From positions 881,895 to 918,441 of the forward strand of contig NW_003130356.1 of assembly GCF_000003605.2 (NCBI RefSeq): DNA of 36,547 bases, in the 5' to 3' direction. Below are positions 27,801 to 30,800 of this stretch, piece after piece. Position numbers and translations under genes: made by a program. Source of the stretch: Saccoglossus kowalevskii (Eukaryota; Hemichordata; Enteropneusta; Harrimaniidae). Under the pieces are notes generated by a model. It was not told the origin of the DNA. It searched no databases and saw only the letters and a list, made by a program, of their open reading frames with translations. Numbering within the stretch: the stretch's first letter is position 1; each line of letters opens with the position of its first letter.

Positions 27801-30800
27801 TACCAAGTTTAATTTAAATCTTAACTGAGATATCGAGAAATATGTAAAACTTAATATGCAAATTAGGATTTCAACCCTAAAGTTATGGGTCTATGGATTT
27901 ATCTCAAAGGACTGCCTAGTTTCTTCAAAATTGATGAGTGGTATTGAAGATATCAGTGGAACACAAATGAATTGGTAGTTTATGCAAATGAAGTAATTTA
28001 TGCAAATCAGGCAGGTAATATGGATAGAATCCATGAATAAAGTTTGATTTGAATTTGACTGATGGTATTCAACCCATATCTTATCAGCTCTGTGCAATTA
28101 TGTACCAAGTTTCATCAAAATATGATAGACCACGTTCATGACCCCCTGAAGACCACATATCCTGGTACCTTTGTTGGTATAACTGTATCATAAACATACA
28201 CAATTAGTCACATTTTACTCATGACAAGTAGCTAAAACAAATAATCAAGTTGAGGAATTTGCACTGAAATATTAATAAAATAAATTCACTTTTAATTTTT
28301 TTATACGAAAGTGCTAGGTGTGAAGTCATGAAAGTGAACTATATTGGATCATGAGATATCAATGGAAAATCTGAAATTAGCTAATTATTGTACACAGATT
28401 GCAACACAAAAAATATGAATAATTACATGTAGACTTACCTAATGAGTTATTGAGATGAATATTGAATAAATGCAAGTCATTGTGTCTGAGTTGTAGGTCG
28501 TCATGGATGAATTCTACAGCGTGACCAATACCAAGTCGTTCAAAATTATAGAAATAACCATTCTGTAATCATAATTACAAGATAATAAATTTTGTAATCA
28601 TTGTACAGCAAAAGTTAACTTTTGTCATCATTTATGAATTAATTAAAAGTTTATTCAGATTTGTAGAGTTTTGAACTATATATCATGCGCTGTAATAAGT
28701 ACATCTCCTATAGAAGTGCAAATAAACAAAAATTACATTAATTTTGTTGTGAATCATAATATGAAGTTATTACGAGGATACCGAAAAGTATGCACGAAGA
28801 CAGTACAGTGGAAGTATCGACCAACGCGCAGCAGAGGTCAATGCGACGGCGTACTGTCTGAGTGCATACTTTGAGGTATCTTCGTAATAACCTTATTATT
28901 ATACATCTTTCCTTTCAAAAATACATCATGGGAATGCCAAAATCCAAAAAGTTTAAAATAGAATCAGCAAACTTTTTTGTGTGAAATCCGGTCAAACCCT
29001 GGTGGCAGCCATTTTTTTTTATTATTAGAGGACGCTTATGCGCGTAATCATTCCATATTTGGAAGTTGCATTTCCTTATATGGTAGGATGGAAATACCCT
29101 GTAAAATATGGCAAAATTACAGCACGCTGTAACTTATAGCATTACGGTGACAGATGTAAAATAATATTACTTATTTTTACCATAGAAATTTGTTAATATG
29201 GTTAAAATTATTAATAAAAATAAATAAAAGTTTGCAAAATTTAGCTCAAACATTTTAGTAGGTAAAGATTATAATTGCATTCGAACAAATAACAAACTTT
29301 CTAAATTACGGTTCATGCTGCAAGAAACTAGGTTTCAATCAACTTAAATTTTTGGAATTACAATACAGAACAAACACATTTTTTTCAGTGTATCATGGAC
29401 AATTGTGATTAAATTGACTTACCTCATGGAGTTCTACACCATGTCCCTCAATCTCTTCCATCAGCTCACACAGGCCATTTTCACCATAGTCATAATTAAA
29501 ACTAAGACACTTGGTGGGAGGAAGGGCTAGACAGTCTTTGGCACAGTTTGTTGCATACAGGTAAGACGTAGTATGATGGGAAGTTGACCTCAATCTTCCT
29601 AACCGCGGTGATGCAAAGTATTCCAAACTTTTCGTACCTAATGGATCATGAAGTCCGATATCAACTTCATGATTAATTTTCTCCATTTCAAATGAATTCC
29701 AGATGATAACTTGATCTCCAAATATATCTTGACCATACCCAACTGCTTCCTACGAGTTTAAATTTATTTAAAAAAAAAAAATATTTCTCAGAGTTCTTGA
29801 TGTCATCACATTCACAAATAGTTCCATTTACAGTCAACAGTTCAGTAGTTATGGACAAAAATAGCAAAATTTTCTAAACTAAAATTTTGTCTGATGGCTC
29901 CAAAATCAGGGTTCATTCCAGAAATATTTTGGCAAGAAATTTTAGTGGTTAATAGGTTAAGGGAGAGGAGACATCATCCCACAGAAAACTGCTATGTACA
30001 TGTGTTATATATAATGTACATTTAGGACAGGGACAGCACATGAACCAACAGTTTTATCATTATCATTCTCCCAAACAAATTCTATTTATATTTTTGTGCC
30101 AGGACAGTTCCGACTGAGTATCACTATTGTCTTTTTTTTTATGTGCAGATTTCAAGTGAAACCATATCATGTTTGGATGTTTGGGCCTAATGGTATTATC
30201 ATAATGGTAATTTAAGGTAGCGAGTGGGTAGAGAAAAATAATATTAATAATAATGCAGCTATGGAAATGTATATATTTTCTGAAAGCTGATATATACATG
30301 TAGGAGGTGTTGATATTGTTTGTGTTTATATTTGCACAAATAAGGGTTTTTACACAGGATTGGCTGGTTCTAGTTGTTTGTTCTTTCTATGAGTTTAATT
30401 TTTTCACTGTTATAATATAATTTCTTTGAAACAGGGTCTCAGAATTTGTCTGTGATATAGTTTGTTGAACTTGAATGTATTCATGATTACCAAATACAAG
30501 TACATATCATTTTGACCAAACTTTATATATATACAAGTACCTGATTTATTAAAACTGTTAGAATGTGAACAATTGGTGGACTGTCTCCTGAAAAGTGACA
30601 GAACCCAAAGTCCATTTGTTATGTTAAACAGCTTTAAAAGTACAATCGATTTTCAGGGGTGGACCACCCTGACAGTTATGTTTACTTACGGAATATACAT
30701 GCCTTATATAAACAGAGTTTGCCATTATCTGATTTGTGATAACCAATTAGCTTTGAATTTTTTATTTCTTGTTTTTCTCATCTCACACTATATTCAGGGC

